The notes: generated by a model from the sequence alone, not told the origin. A DNA stretch of 64,000 bases from Pseudocercospora fijiensis CIRAD86 (GCF_000340215.1 NW_006921537.1:2835685-2899684), one strand, 5' to 3'; positions 10,231-23,208 are shown, counted from the stretch's first letter. A program made the numbers and translations.

Positions 10231-11776
10231 TATCGTAGACCTTAATCTAGCGGGTAGTCTCTTTCGCTATCTCGTAGATCGTAACGAGGACCTAAATAGT
10301 CTTACTAAGGCTAACGTCGTCGCCTATAATAGCGAACCGAGTAGGAGAGAGCATTATACGCTTAAGGTACGCTATACTAGTTACCTACTAAGGCTGCAAG
10401 CTTAGCCCGTAGTATATAGCCTTAAACCCTAACTTAGTAAAGCTGTCTAGTACGCTTAATGTTTCGGGTATAATATCGAGCGAAGTATAGGCGTCCTCGA
10501 ACGTAGGTGCCTTAGCGCTCTTCTAGTTTATAGCGGAGTTAATAAGCGTAAATATCTTACTATCGATAACTAGGGTGCTATCGGTGTTATAAGCGCTAGC
10601 ACGCTTGTTATTAGTGTCTTCGGCGTAACGCTATTAGAAGGCTTATACTTCGCCTATATTAACCTTAGGTATTACGGCATCGAACCCTAGGCGCTCGATC
10701 TTAGTAGGATCGCTAAAAAGCTATAGATACAGACGCGCGCTACCGGTAGTAAGGATAATATTATTAATATAGGCGATACGCGCCTTGTTATTAGCAAAGT
10801 TGTCTAGGCGTAGGCTAGTCCCTAGATTTATATTACCGCGCTTAGATAAAATATCGAACGTCTTAAGCGTAGTATCCGGATCGGTATTGCCTTATATACG
10901 CTATATCTCCGTAGTAGTAGATCTATCGTATAGACCCTTCTTAACGAGGTTTAGTAATATCTCTATAATATTGCCTATACGCTCTTCCTACTCTTTAGTG
11001 TTTACTCGGCTAGCCTTCGGGTCGATATAGACTAGGGTAGTAGTAGTAGCGACGCGGGAGATCCTTATCGGCTCGAGTAATAGGTTAACCGAGGCATTAT
11101 TATTCTTATTCTTTATCTTGTTATATAGGTATAAGAGTAGCAGTCCTTAATAGAGGTCTTCTCTATATATCTCTAGTTCTAAGACTAGATAGACTAGCTA
11201 GAGAGCAGGTCTATAAAGCGTAGTAGAAGTGCCTACGAAGAACGTAGGAATATACGCTAGATCTAGCCGATCGATTATAGGATCGAGGGAGTCTAGAATA
11301 ACCTTTATCTTCTATACGGCGCAGATATAGACAAAGGCTATACGCTTTAGGTTGCCCTTAACGGTATCGGGATAGCGCGGGCCCGTAAGAGCGCGATCTG
11401 CCTCGTCGTCGTCCTCCGCCGTTATACTCTTAACCTTAATCTAGCCTTTAGTAAAGCTAGAGATAGTCTTAAGGATCTTATTCGGCGTAAGCTAGAGTCG
11501 GTAGCTCTACTAGTTACCGCTATCTTTCTCGTCGATATCTATCTTATCGACGTCGTTATTAGGGTCTTGCTCTACTATATCGTCTAAACCTTAGGCGTCT
11601 TCGCTATCGCTAACGTATTCTAATAAAACAGGCTATTTGCCCTTACGCTTAGTCGGTCTAGCTTTACGCCGAGTGCCCGCTAGGGGTCTAGCGTACTTAG
11701 CCGACGCGCTCTCGTATTTACTAAATGTTCGCTATAATAACTTAGCACTATTCTAGAGAGGAGAATTAAGAATATA

Positions 11777-11974
11777 GAAACTTTAGGCGTATACCTAAAT
11801 TATAAACCTTCGAAGAAACTTTAGGTACGTACCTATTTAATATATAGAATAGGTGTATACCTAAAGTTTTATCTTTAGAGTTAACTTAAGGCGTATACCT
11901 AAATCGTAGTGTTTTAAGGAAACTTTAGGTACGCACCTATTTAACGCGCAGAATAGGTACATACCTAAAGTTTT
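11777..11974. repeat. Family-1 palindrome cluster (six sites)
   Basis: Six ACTTTAGG...CCTAAAGT sites in 200 bp, including two doublets of the form AACTTTAGGTACGYACCTAT ... ATAGGTRYATACCTAAAGTT (11815-11870 and 11918-11974). They lie between the first and second coding blocks of the SNF2-A relic, in an intron or the 5' region. Confidence 0.75.
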
Positions 11975-12949
11975 ATATTTTAAGTAGAATCGATGTATCG
12001 GTAAAGGAAAAAAAGAATAAAAAAAAGGGGGTATACTTAGGCCTATTATACTTACGACGCGATGTAAGTAGAAATACTTAAACGCTAGCTCGAGCTTCGC
12101 TATTATACGTACGAACTAGTCGCCGACTAGGATCTCTATAGCTCCTACGGTAGTCTCGTTCTTAATAGATCTAGCGGAGTAGGCGGCTATATAGATACCT
12201 TAACTATAGGATAGGGCCGTTACTACGCCGCGGGTCTTGTCTATAATATCCTTAAAGCTATTAACGCGACCTTCCTTAAACCTCTACTCGGCTAGGTTAA
12301 GCTTATCTTAGTCTATCTCTATACCGATAGTCTTGTCCTACTTAGCTTTAGTTAACTTCTTAGGCGTGTTAGCGGTCTTAGCCTTCTTTGCTAGCGACTC
12401 TTTCGGGGAAGGATCGCCGAGGCTAAGTAGTAGGGTATACTGCTTCTTAGTAGTAGACGTCGGGGTTTAGGGCGGGTCGCTTAGCGGACTAGTGCCTAAT
12501 TTGCGCTTACGCGCGCTAGGGATAAGTAGGGAACTTATAGCTATAGTTTTTTCGCGATTATAGTAATGTATTTCTTTCGAAAATAGTTTAACTATTAGTG
12601 TTTTTAAAGAAACTTTAGGTATACACCTATTCTAGTGCTAGTAATAGTAAGTACTGCGGAAGGTTGATATTAATATTTAAGTTAAGAAGAGGGAGCAGGT
12701 TTGTAAAAGAAGAAAAGTTGTATTATATACGGACTACGTGTTTGCCGCTAGCGGTATATCCCGCGTCTAATAGCGATGTTTGCTTTTAACGCTTACCCGC
12801 ACTAGTGTTAGGTAATAGCCTATAAGGTTATATAAGGTTATATAAGGTGTAACGTAAGGAAATTTTAGGTGCGCACCTAAAGTTCTATTAAACGCTTATT
12901 ATTGCTGCTTACTATAACAACCTTATACTACTATCTAATTAAGGCGAGG

Positions 12950-14533
12950 ATGTTATTCTCCGAACTATCGATCGAGCTAAAGGATCAAATCCTACGCTAC
13001 CTAGTAAACGTTAGGCATAGAGACTGTAAAGTCTAGGTTGCTTATAACTATAGCATAGATAGGGAGCAGCAGATACAATACAAGCGCTAGCCGGCGGGGT
13101 TCGGTATCGACAGTTAGACTCGAACTATCGCGTAGGATTAGATATATACGGCGGTCCTAGTCGCTCTCTATATTAACGGTAGTCCCGAATTGCGACCCTT
13201 ATTGCATATGCCTATACTTACTAACTACGGCGACGAAGCGGTTCGGATAGCAATAGCGAGTATGCGGCCTAGTCTCCGGTTTAGCGAGGTCGTAATTAAG
13301 ACGAAGTCGGATCCTCCTTTGCCTATTAAGAAGCGTAAACGCCACTTCTCGTTATTGCCGGTATAGAGTTTAACGATATATATCCGTATACTCTCGATTA
13401 TATAGGGTAGTTGCTTGCTACCTTATTATCCTTAGCGGCTAGCGCCGACGCCCGAGAACATACTATAGGAGACGTCTTATAAGGTATTAATTAATGCGAG
13501 TAGCTATAATAATAGTAGGCCTAGTACGATAGCACAATTGTTAGCCGTATTTAGACCGCTATATAGTCTCGGGAATAACCTTTACCTATACGATAGAGAA
13601 CGTAGTTAAAGGAGGCTCGACGAATATATTAACTTAAGCTCGGAGAGTGTACTAAGGTAGTAGTCGCGGTCTATATACGACTAATTGCTGTTCGTTAAGC
13701 ACCTCGTAGACAACCTCTACTTAAGTTATTATAATATATTCTTCGGGTATCGTAGCTCGGCGTTAGTACCTCTACGACTCTACGACGTCGCCCTCGCATA
13801 TTTCCGGTTTATATAGACCTTACGTTCTAGACTCTAGGATATACGAGATAAGGATCGGCGGTAGTTAAAAGACGTATAGCAAAGTGCGGATAGATTAGCG
13901 GTATATACTAGATTTTGCTTAATATCGGTCGCACTCGTATACGGCGGTTTTATATATAATGTTCTAGTTTCTCGCGCGGCGTAGCTACGGTCGCCGGATT
14001 ATAGGAAGTACTAGTGTTTATATTAGATTGTTACCGATCTAGGTAATAAGACTAAAGGTATATTTAGCCTTAAGCGTTATGCTCGGTATAGACTCGATAA
14101 GAAAACTTAGCTATTAATGTAGCATCGCTTCTTAGTTTATTACTATCTACCGGACTTTAACGTTACGATAGCGGATGTTAAGGCGCTTCGCTATAACCTT
14201 GAACTGCTATATAGCGAGATAGAGCACGAGATCGGAATCGGGGCATTTAACCTCGAAGGTAACGTTAAAGTCTTAGGAACGATTATATATTAGTAGCGCT
14301 ATAGCATCGCCTACCTAGTAAACGATATAGCAGATATAACTCTAATCGAACTTCTAGAGGGGGAGGAGGCGTACGATAACGATATTACGCTCGTCGTACT
14401 ATAGCGACTAAGTATAGCGAAGGAACGCGAGCTACTAGTAATAGAAGAGGGTACGGCTACTCTACGCAAAGTATCGATAGAGGAAGAGAACCCGACGCTA
14501 CTTAAAGGTAATATTCTTAGATTAGGTATATAA
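12950..14533 (+). pseudogene. Unrecognised 528-codon single-exon gene, RIP-interrupted
   Basis: ATG at 12950 and TAA at 14531-14533 bound one frame of exactly 528 codons without need for an intron; internal stops are TAG/TAA at likely Gln/Trp codons. It begins MLFSELSIELKDQILRYL, which resembles the start of an F-box-like helix pair but lacks further support. A basic KKRKRH patch lies near residue 122. The protein is otherwise Tyr/Leu-rich with no motif I know. It is divergent from the SNF2-A gene, about 400 bp from its start, with single family-1 palindromes at 12606 and 12863 between them. CpA/TpG loss is milder than in neighbours. Confidence 0.6.
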
Positions 14534-15240
14534 TACTATAATTACAGAAACAGTCTCCGCAATATTAAATTACATAAATAATTATATAAGTATATAAATA
14601 AGTAACAACGTCTTTATTTAATCAATTATAGTCCTTCTAGCTTATACAACTACGTAATAATTTCGTTACTTAAGTAGTTAACTATATAAAGAATTTAGGG
14701 CCTATTAAGTAAAGTTAGTCTACCTCGTTGTCGTCCTCGATAACCCTATAGTATATATAAGGGTTAAGAGCTATAGTGATCTATATGTTAAGTAGACAGT
14801 GTAATAGAATATCTAGCGGTGTTCTATAGCTCCGAGTGAATATAGATCGCTATATATAGTAGTAGAGAACGCCTCTTCCGAGATGCTAATTTCCGACTTT
14901 ATAGATCGAGATTTCTACCTATACTACGAGGCTCTATCTCTAATAGTATAGTACAGCTTCCGAATAAAGAGAGGTTAGTACTATATAGCAATTTTGTTAT
15001 TCTAAGTATATAGAATAATAATAGTATAATAGAATCCTACTATTCTCGACGCTAGTCTAGCAAAGTCGACAAAGTAATAAACCTAGATTATGCGCTATTA
15101 TATATAATAGGCTATCTGTTTATTTAGTGCTACGCTAGTCGCTCGCTATTTAATCTTATTTAAGCGCTATCTACTTAGTCAACCGGCCTATATCTACTTA
15201 TTTAACTATACGATTGAATATTGTAGAGACTATACGCAAA
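14534..15240. other. Intergenic stretch, nothing supported
   Basis: No reading frame, repeat or RNA was recognised here between the plus-strand relic and the palindrome doublet at 15244. Confidence 0.4.
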
Positions 15241-15243
15241 TAA

Positions 15244-15299
15244 AGGAACTTTAGGTATATACCTATTCTACGTATTAAATAGGTGCGCACCTAAAGTTT
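15244..15299. repeat. Family-1 palindrome doublet, near-symmetrical
   Basis: AACTTTAGGTATATACCTAT and ATAGGTGCGCACCTAAAGTT in inverted orientation around a short AT-rich centre, so the whole 56 bp can fold as one long hairpin as well as two short ones. It lies just beyond the end of the minus-strand relic that ends near 15404. Confidence 0.8.
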
Positions 15300-15403
15300 C
15301 TTTATTTGTATACACTTATTATATAACTACGGTTTTAGGCGTACGCCCGAAGTTTTTACTATTGTCGGCGCTGTCTAGTAGCCGTATTAAGCGGCAGCTA
15401 TGC

Positions 15404-16560
15404 CTAGTGTTCGGCTAGCCTTGCCTTACTATTTCGCGACGGAATCTACTCGTCGTTATCGTCGTCGTCGGCAGACGCAGAGTTACTATTATCTAGCCCT
15501 CTTAGTCGCTAAATCTGTCGCATCGCTATAAAGCAGTTAATAAGATCTTCGCTAATCCTCTACTGTCCTTAATTACGGAGCAGATTAGGAGTATAGCGGT
15601 ACATTATATAAAGTTAGTTCTTCTTGTTTACGGTACTAACGAGCGACTAATGCTATAGGATAGTGCTATTCTAGATAAGGTTACTCGCGCTAACTAGGAC
15701 GGCGGCTACCTACTTTACCTAGTATTAACTAGTAGTATCGGGTATTTTCTTCTATCGAACGGCTTAATAGATTTTGCTTTTATCGTATACTAGGAGGATG
15801 CGTATCTAATTTATTATATAACGCCCTATACTGCGCTTAAACTGTTGCGCAATGTTTAGGTAATCCCGACTAAGTAAGGCGAGTACGTCGAAATAGTACC
15901 TCGCCTACCTACGCTATAGTCGGCGTTCCTAGCTATCGCGGCGAAAACCGTCGTCCTAGTTAAAGAGTAGCTAAAGGCGGGTTTACTAGATAGCGGTAAA
16001 TAAGGTAAAGCCGCCTTCTATAGCGTTACTACTACCGCCCCGGGCGACGACAATATTAGGTCTCCCGCCTATTATCCGATATACGAGGTTATACGAAAAA
16101 GCTATAGAGACTAGCTCTCTCTTTATCGGTAACTTCCTCTAAGAAGAAGCAGCGTAACCGTACCTAATCCCTTAGACGCTTATCGGGCTTTAAGAGTATA
16201 CAGAGTATATAGCTAGTATAGCGGTATCTATATGCCTAGCTTAATCGCTAAAGCGCCCGTTTAACGATACCTACGTACTAATCCGAGTTATTATCCTCTT
16301 CCGAATCGTTATCCTTACGCTCCCTATACGCTGCTCGATACGTTTAGTAGGCGGTAACGAATTAGTCGATCGTCTCCTTTACGTAGTTATAGAAAGCTTG
16401 CTCTAGCCTTCCCGAACTAGTAGCCTAGAGCTAGCTATAGAGGAAGTCGGTAGCATAGGCGGTCTACTAGAGCGCGGTAGTATAGAAGCGTAGTTAAACC
16501 TAGTTAAAGAGATCGGCTAGGAGCTAGGCGGCGTACGTAGTACGGAGGCTTACTATAATA
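15404..16560 (-). pseudogene. Unrecognised gene relic, acidic C-terminus
   Basis: Minus-strand track with RIP-type stops; blocks 16560-16300 and 16000-15404 are in different frames, so an intron or indel lies between. The C-terminal part is rich in aromatic and Ile residues (YYFDVLALLSRDYLNIAQQF) and ends with an acidic run ADDDDNDE. No family recognised. It is head-to-head with the plus-strand relic starting near 16640. Confidence 0.45.
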
Positions 16561-16639
16561 TTTAAACCCCGACGACTTCCTTCCTACTCTCTATCGCTCG
16601 CGCCTAACCGGTCGTAACGATTACGAGAGAGTCTATGCT

Positions 16640-18780
16640 TTATACTAAAGGAACTACTATTGCAGGTCGTCGTTAGTAAGTCGAATAGTATATTAAGCAT
16701 TGCCGACGTAGAGGCTTCCTTAACGGCGCGGGTTATACGATCGAGTTAGGCGGTATTTACGCCTACGTTAACGGACCTTTACGAAAGGACTATATATATT
16801 ATAAAGAGCTAGCGGTTTAACTATAAACGTATAAAGTCGACGACGTACTTACTCTCGAGTACGAAGAAAGGCTAGTAAGTACGACGCCCGTCTACTCCCT
16901 CGGTTAGGCTTAGGCGAGTTATAGGCAGATTAGGCTAATAGAGTAGGTCCTAGTAAGTGCGAACCTCTCCTCGTACGCTAAAGGGAATAGTGCTCGAGGC
17001 GTAGCTGTCTAGCGTATTATACGCCTATATAATTTCCGCTTTAAAGGCGTCTAAGATACGAGCTCGGCGAAATATAGTATCTCGGGTAATAAGGGAAGTA
17101 ACGGCGGCTACCTAGTCGATAGTAGACTAGGAGAATGTAAGAAGCGGCAGTATTAACTAACTAAAAATAGGTTCTACCGTTCGGTTAATAGACGCGAAGA
17201 GATCCTTCGATATATTATATCCTTAGAAGAAGCCGATACTACTAAGCCGCTCTACGGACTTGCGGAGTAGTTTGCCTCGGATGCTATAAGCCTCTTATAT
17301 ACCGAACTACTAGTATACTTAAGGATGCTCGATGTTAAGGCCGCTAGTCTTCGCAACGCTATAGGCTGTCCGGTAAAGGGCGATAAGCAGAGATACTACT
17401 ACGTCTTCGACTACTAGTCTAGTAGGGATGTCTTCCTACGCGAGGTCGAACTAAGCGCGGTCTATATTATAATATATAGGGTCAAACTAGCGCTCGAGGG
17501 ACTAATCGAGGAGTTCTTTAAGCTCTAGGGGAGTCTATACCTCTAGACGGATTTTAGTCCTATACTATATAACAACTAGTTCTATATACCGCTAATATAT
17601 ATCTAAGTCTCGACGTAACCGACGTTCGATACCCTACTATAAACAATATAGTCGTAGTATAGCTACGTCGACTATAGGGTCTTGATTTGCCGATAGCGGA
17701 TCTATAATATTATAAGAGATTTTACTAACGTTGCGATTATTGCCTTCTACGCCTTGTTTCTATCGAGCGTATACGCGATTATATACTTGCTAGAAGGATA
17801 GGGGATAATATACGAGTACTCGAGAAGGATAAGTATCGCGAAGCGTAGGAATAAGGATAGAATTAATAAAGTAAGCCTATTTACACTTGTTTATATAATA
17901 GCGACGTTACCGGTCGATCTTCCGATTTCGATTCGCTTTAAGGAGTAGAAGGTTAGGGAAGAAGAGGTACGTATTAAATCTAGAAGCATCGAGTCTAGTC
18001 GCGATCCGTATATACTTATAGCGTTCGGGTCGTATCGGAGAGCGGCCTACTAGTATATACTACTCGTAAGTAATAGTCTTTATAAAGCGAGGCGTATAGA
18101 ATAACCGAATGCCGGCTCTATAGGTCGCAAGTAAGGTTATAGGGAGGAGAAGCGCGTTAATGTCCTAGTATCGAGTAATGTAAAATAGCTAATTAGTAGA
18201 TATAAGGCACGACTTCTCGAGTAATAGGACCGTAGAAGGTACTCTATTAACCTACCCGGCGAGGAGTCTACGCTAGTCGACGCCTCGGAGCTACTTGTAT
18301 ATATACGTCGGGAGCTTACTATACTCTACGACGTACGTAAGTATATCCGGGAGCTAGTAAAGTTAACTTTAGGCGAAGGTAGCGGTAGTGCCCTTAGTAA
18401 CAAATTCTACGAGTATAACTTTAAGCGGTATCGGCTCCTCTTCTTCCGCGTCCGTATCCTAGTCTTAGGAATACTTATAAGAGTAACTATCTACGGCGAG
18501 CGCTTAGTAAAGTACTATCCGACTATAAGGGGTCGATATAATAGGTAGGTTATCTAGTTCCTCGTCGGAATTAACCCTAGCGTCGCTACTCGAAGGACTA
18601 CTTAAATCCGATTAGATTAAACTACTAGTTACCGAAGGTGCTCGCGAGCTTTTAAGTATAACGTCGCTATTATCGTCTCGACCCTACCGACCTCGCGGTA
18701 GCGTAGGTCGTAGCGGTAGTAGGGGTTCTAGTAAGGTAGGGCGCGGGTTACGCCCTCTAGGATTTAGCCGGATACGTAGT
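16640..18780 (+). pseudogene. Unrecognised long gene relic
   Basis: A plus-strand track of about 640 codons from about 16860 to 18780 is in one frame with only TAG/TAA interruptions; an additional block at 16640-16860 is in another frame, so an intron or indel lies near 16870. The sequence is basic in its second half. No helicase, nuclease or transposase motif was recognised. It ends about 120 bp before copy 2 of the 4.34-kb repeat. Confidence 0.45.
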
Positions 18781-18896
18781 AGGAGCCCGCGTTATAGCTA
18801 CAATAGGTAAGCTCTAGGACGAGGCCTTTATAAGCTCTCTTTTAAATTAGACCTAGTAATACTGTCTCTTAATCTAGACGGGCTTCGCCTTAAGCT

Positions 18897-20372
18897 AGGG
18901 CTAGGAATGCTGTCTCTAGAATTAGACTTAGATATACTCGCGCTTACGATCGGTCGACTACGCCGTACCGAGGCTAGTAGTTAATTCGTCCCGTCTCTTA
19001 AAGTAGGCAACGAGGGGCTCTCTAGAATAGGAAGGAAGGAGAGACTTCTTCGAGAAGTCGGTAAAGCAGGTTAAGTAGCGGACTTCGAAGCTAGTAATAG
19101 GGGAGAATAAGCTACGCTTACTTAGGAGTCTAGCTTAGGCGGCGTCGTAGGTAACGAGGGGCTCTCTAGAATAGGAGGGAAGGAGAGACTTCTTCGAGGA
19201 GTCGGCAAAGTAGGTTAAGTAGCGGACTTCGAAGCTAGTAATAGGGAAGAATAAGCTACGCTTCCTTAGGAGTTAGGCTTAGGCGGCGTCGCTAGTATAG
19301 AAGCTAGCGGGGAAGGCGTCGCTAGTATAGAAGCTAGCTAGGAAGGCGTCGCTAGTATAGAAGCTAGCGCGGGAGGTATCGCTAGTATAGAAGCTAGCGC
19401 GGGAGGTATCGCTAGTATAGAAGCTAGCTAGGGAGGTATCGCTAGTATAGAAGCTAGCGCGGGAGGTATCGCTAGTATAGAAGCTAGCGCGGGAGGTATC
19501 GCTAGTATAGAAGCTAGCGCGGGAGGTATCGCTAGTATAGAAGCTAGCGCGGGAGGTATCGCTAGTATAGAAGCTAGCGCGGGAGGTATCGCTAGTATAG
19601 AAGCTAGCGCGGGAGGTATCGCTAGTATAGAAGCTAGCGCTAGTAGGGATTGTACTATAGCGGACGAAGGGGGTCTAGTAGCTATCGGAGCGGGGCGGTA
19701 AACTATTCTACGTAGGGTAAGAGGACCTATATACGAAGGGAGAGTATTAGATAGATATACTAGTTAAGTACTATCTATTTTAGGGAGAAGGGGACGTAGA
19801 GGAGCCCGCCGAATAGCTAACCGAGGCTAGTCGTAGGTAGGGATAGCCTATACAATCGATTATTAAACGATAGACGTAGAAGTACTATCCCTTAGAGTAG
19901 AGCTAGCGGCGTTAGCTCTAGCAAATTGATCGACTACCGCGATAACATCGTCGATCTCGAGCTAGTTAATATAGGTAGCGAGGAGCTATAGCCTATCTCT
20001 AGTGTTTATACGCGGCGCTATCTATAAAGAGAGCGGTAGTAGTCGTAGTACTAGGAGAAGTAGCCGTCCCTAACTAGCCGAATAGTACTAACTCTAGAGT
20101 ATTTAACTACCTACTACGCCTGTTTAGCTACGAAGTAGAGGGTTAATATAGGGGATAGGTTAGATAGCCGAGGAGGTAGACGATATAGCGGCTAGATATA
20201 GTAGTAGCGTAGACGAAGAAGATACTACGCCTAGGTCTTACTCGGCTTGCTATACTTTCTTCTAGGCTCGTCGTAGAGCTATACTCGCTAACTTCCTCGC
20301 GGTACGTTCGGCCTTCTTCTTCCGCTCTTCCTCTTTAGTACCGAGTAGCTTACGCTATCCTTTAGGCGGCAT
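18897..20372 (-). pseudogene. RIP-decayed repeat-rich protein gene, copy 2
   Basis: Same gene as the relic at 22-1495, but its start codon is intact (ATG on the minus strand, 20370-20372, giving MPPKG). The basic N-terminus, the 12 ten-residue repeats and two 48-residue repeats are all present. Internal TAG/TAA codons remain, so it is still non-functional. Function unknown. Confidence 0.55.
19288..19639. repeat. 30-bp coding minisatellite, 12 units (copy 2)
   Basis: Twelve units from 19288 to about 19639, in the same order of variants as at 411-762. The identical unit number and variant order show no repeat expansion or contraction since duplication. Confidence 0.9.
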
Positions 20373-21199
20373 TGTATTAATTCCGTTAATAGCGGAGGGC
20401 AAAGCTTATATATAAGCCGCGCTAATAAGTATAGAATTCGAGGAGGTAGTAGTTCTATCTCGCGGAAACTACTAATACTAGAAAGGGCTACCCCTTTCTA
20501 GCGATGCATTTTGTATATAAGAGAGTAAGGAATAGTAGCGTAGTGTATTTTACGTATAAAGTAGTGCGTATAAGTAGGTTCGTATACTGCCTACGGCCTT
20601 CCCGTAGACGTTATAAAACCTAAAGTCTAGCAATTAAAGGATACCGTAAACAACTTAAAACTTTAGGTATGTACCTTAAACGCCTAGTTTTAGGTACGCA
20701 CTAAAAGTTTTAAGTTGTTCCTCTATCGGACCGTAGGATAAGTAAACCTAAAGAGTATTACTAGTAGGTCTATTATTAAAGGTAAAAGTCCTTGCTAGGC
20801 GATAGGCGGAGTAATACGAGATATAGGGTAAGGTTCGTAGTAGCCTTCCGTAATAGCGAAGGAAGGCTATTTAATTAGATAGTTAGCTAGGTTCTAATAA
20901 TGTTTAATTAATATCGGGCAGACAGGTTAGCTAGATTTCGGGAAAGGGTACCTCGTATACTTAATATAAGACTAAAAGTATAGCTAAGAAGATAGGTAAA
21001 TCCCTACTTACGGAACTAGAGGGTAAGGGGTAGGGGAATATATACCCCGTATATTTCTTAACTAAAAGCGCTCCGTCGCGTTCTAACGGAGCGAGGGCCG
21101 TATCGCTAGTTATAGCTAATTAGCTAGACGTAGGCGCGGTCGAGATACGACTTAGAATACGAACGCCTTCTTACTTTAATGTTTCTTAAGCGCTTCGTC

Positions 21200-22480
21200 G
21201 TATCCTAGCGAAGCGGCTTACTAACTAGAAGCGCTTCGTCGTATCCTAACGAAGCGGCTTAACGATATCCTTATCCTTACTATAACTACCGAGACGTATA
21301 AATTCTTCCTCGAATATAGCGATATAACGTAAAAACTAGTCGATAGCGTAGTTAGTCTAATAAGCGATAATTATTAGTAGATCTCCCTTATTCTAGTTTT
21401 TAAGTATTACTTTAATAGCTTATATAGAGATATAGGTCTTACTAGTACCGGATAGGCCTTAAATAATAGCAAGACGCGCCGTTAGAATACGACGGAGCGC
21501 TTCTAGTTAGGAGGCGTCTAGAGCACTATTAGGCTTAGAAGGCTAGTACTTAACTATATTAATATTCTCGAAGCTCTCGTTAGAGTTGTTAACTAGGATA
21601 GAGCTTAGATCTCGCTTCGGCTATACTTTAAAATACTTAGGCGCCGAAATATAAGGCTATATACTAATAAGGTGCTCTAATAAGGGGAAACCCTCGCGTA
21701 TTATACGCTAAAGGCTAAGTAAGGTATACCGATTAGCTTCGAAAAGTCCGCTACGGTCCTCTACTATAAGATATTCTATAGTAGGATCTAGCTCTAACTC
21801 CTCGGGATAGGTAAAGGCGAGATTAAGCTTAGGTAGATTCTACTAAAGTCCCTCTAGTAGTCGAGCGGTAATAGTAGTAATAATAGCGCGAGATACGAAC
21901 TTGTTATTTATTAGTATAAGAACAACTAAGCTACCGGCGATAAGGCGCTTTAACTATTCCTATAGAACTTTCTTACTAGTACGGAGGAGACTAAAAGTAA
22001 CGTAGACGGCGAAGCTATATATAGATAAAGTCGCGCCGTAGATATAAACCTACTTAGGTTAGTATATAACGGGCGGCGCGTTAAAGGGGTAAAGGCGAGA
22101 CTAACCTTCGTATAGATGCCGACTTTGCTATTAAATACGTCCTTAGCAGTATATAGAGTATAGCGAGTTATTAAGACTACTTCGCGAAGGCTACGGAGGA
22201 TATCTTCGCGGTTCCTATAGAACTTTCTTACTAGTACGGAGGAGACTAAAAGTAACGCGGACGGCGAAGCTATATATAGATAAAGTCGCGCCGCAGATAT
22301 AAACCTACTTAGATTAGTATATAATAGGCGGCGCGTTAAAGAGGTAAAGGCGAGACTTACCTTAGTATAGATACCGACTTTGCTATTAAATGCGTCCTTA
22401 GCGGTATATAGAGTATAGCGAGTTATTAAGACTACTTTACGAAGGCCGCGGAGGGTATCTTCGCGGTATAGCTTATAGAG
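21200..22480 (-). pseudogene. Truncated ZNFX1/Hrr1-type SF1 helicase relic, copy 2
   Basis: Counterpart of the relic at 2330-3600. The Walker A region reads GLSGTSKT here (GLPGTSKT in copy 1), one more RIP-type change. It is truncated at the same place after motif Ia, so the truncation preceded the duplication. Confidence 0.7.
21958..22467. repeat. 255-bp tandem duplication (copy 2)
   Basis: Units start at 21958 and 22213, 255 bp apart, matching those in copy 1. Confidence 0.8.
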
Positions 22481-22492
22481 AGTACTCTAAGA

Positions 22493-23190
22493 GAATAGTT
22501 CTATAAGGGAGGCGATAAATAGTAAATAGGGCTAGTTAACGTCGCGCGCGAGGGCGAGCGTTCCTATCGCTAGTTATAGCTAATTAGCTCGCGGCTCTTA
22601 CCGTATCGCTAGTTATAGCTAATTAGCCTAACGTAGGCATAGTCGAGATACGACTAAGAATGCGACCGCCTTCTTATTTAGCTCGCAATATACGTAGGCG
22701 GCCTACGAGTAGGCGCGAGAATATATTCTTTTATACCTTCGATATTATAATATCGAATAAATAGAGAATAGTTCTATAAGGGAGGCGATAAATAGTAAAT
22801 AGGGCTCGTCGACGTCGCGCGTAAGGGCGAGCGTTCCTATCGCTAGTTATAGCTAATTAGCCCGCGGCCCTTACTATATCGCTAGTTATAGCTAATTAGC
22901 CCGACGTAGGCGTAGTCGAGATACGACTAAGAATACGACCGCCTTCTTATTTAGCTCGTAATATACGTAGGTAGCCTACGAGTAGGCGCGAGAATATATT
23001 CTTTTATACCTTCGATATTATAATATCGAATAAATAGAGAATAGTTCTATAAGGGAGGCGATAAATAGTAAATAGAGCTCGTCGACGTCGCGCGCGAGGG
23101 CGAGCGTTCCTATCGCTAGTTATAGCTAATTAGCCTACGGCCCTTACTATATCGCTAGTTATAGCTAATTAGCCCGACGCCGGCGCCCTA
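22493..23190. repeat. 273-bp tandem repeat (copy 2)
   Basis: Units start at 22493, 22766 and 23039, 273 bp apart, with the third unit incomplete, as in copy 1. Confidence 0.85.
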
Positions 23191-23208
23191 CTATACGCCC
23201 GCTATACG

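Larger units (their letters stand above)
6355..12545 (-). pseudogene. RIP-decayed SNF2-family helicase gene (A)
   Basis: The minus-strand track spans about 1,900 codons in five coding blocks. Motif I is DDVSLSKTIQVL at 10298-10321 (from GLGKT); Ia/Ib read VYLPNSLTAW and LTTY near 9840 and 9620; motif II is DKGY at 9366-9377 (from DEGH); motifs V/VI read ISSRIEAES and QASGRLYRIGQ, the latter near 8087-8107. This is the full SNF2 order. The N-terminus is Lys/Ser/Pro-rich; the C-terminal tail (6601-7320) is Pro/Leu-rich with the 13-residue word NDNLLRNPSPSLS twice. The start codon appears to have become ATA near 12541. Blocks are separated by introns carrying paired palindromes (7326-7434, near 8547-8642, 10067-10230, and about 11775-11990). 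Original role, such as chromatin remodelling or an element-borne function, is inference. Confidence 0.75.

Noticed and set aside
10785..11030. 81-codon open frame on the plus strand
   Set aside because: It lies antisense to the SNF2-A coding track, whose minus-strand frame is supported by helicase motifs.
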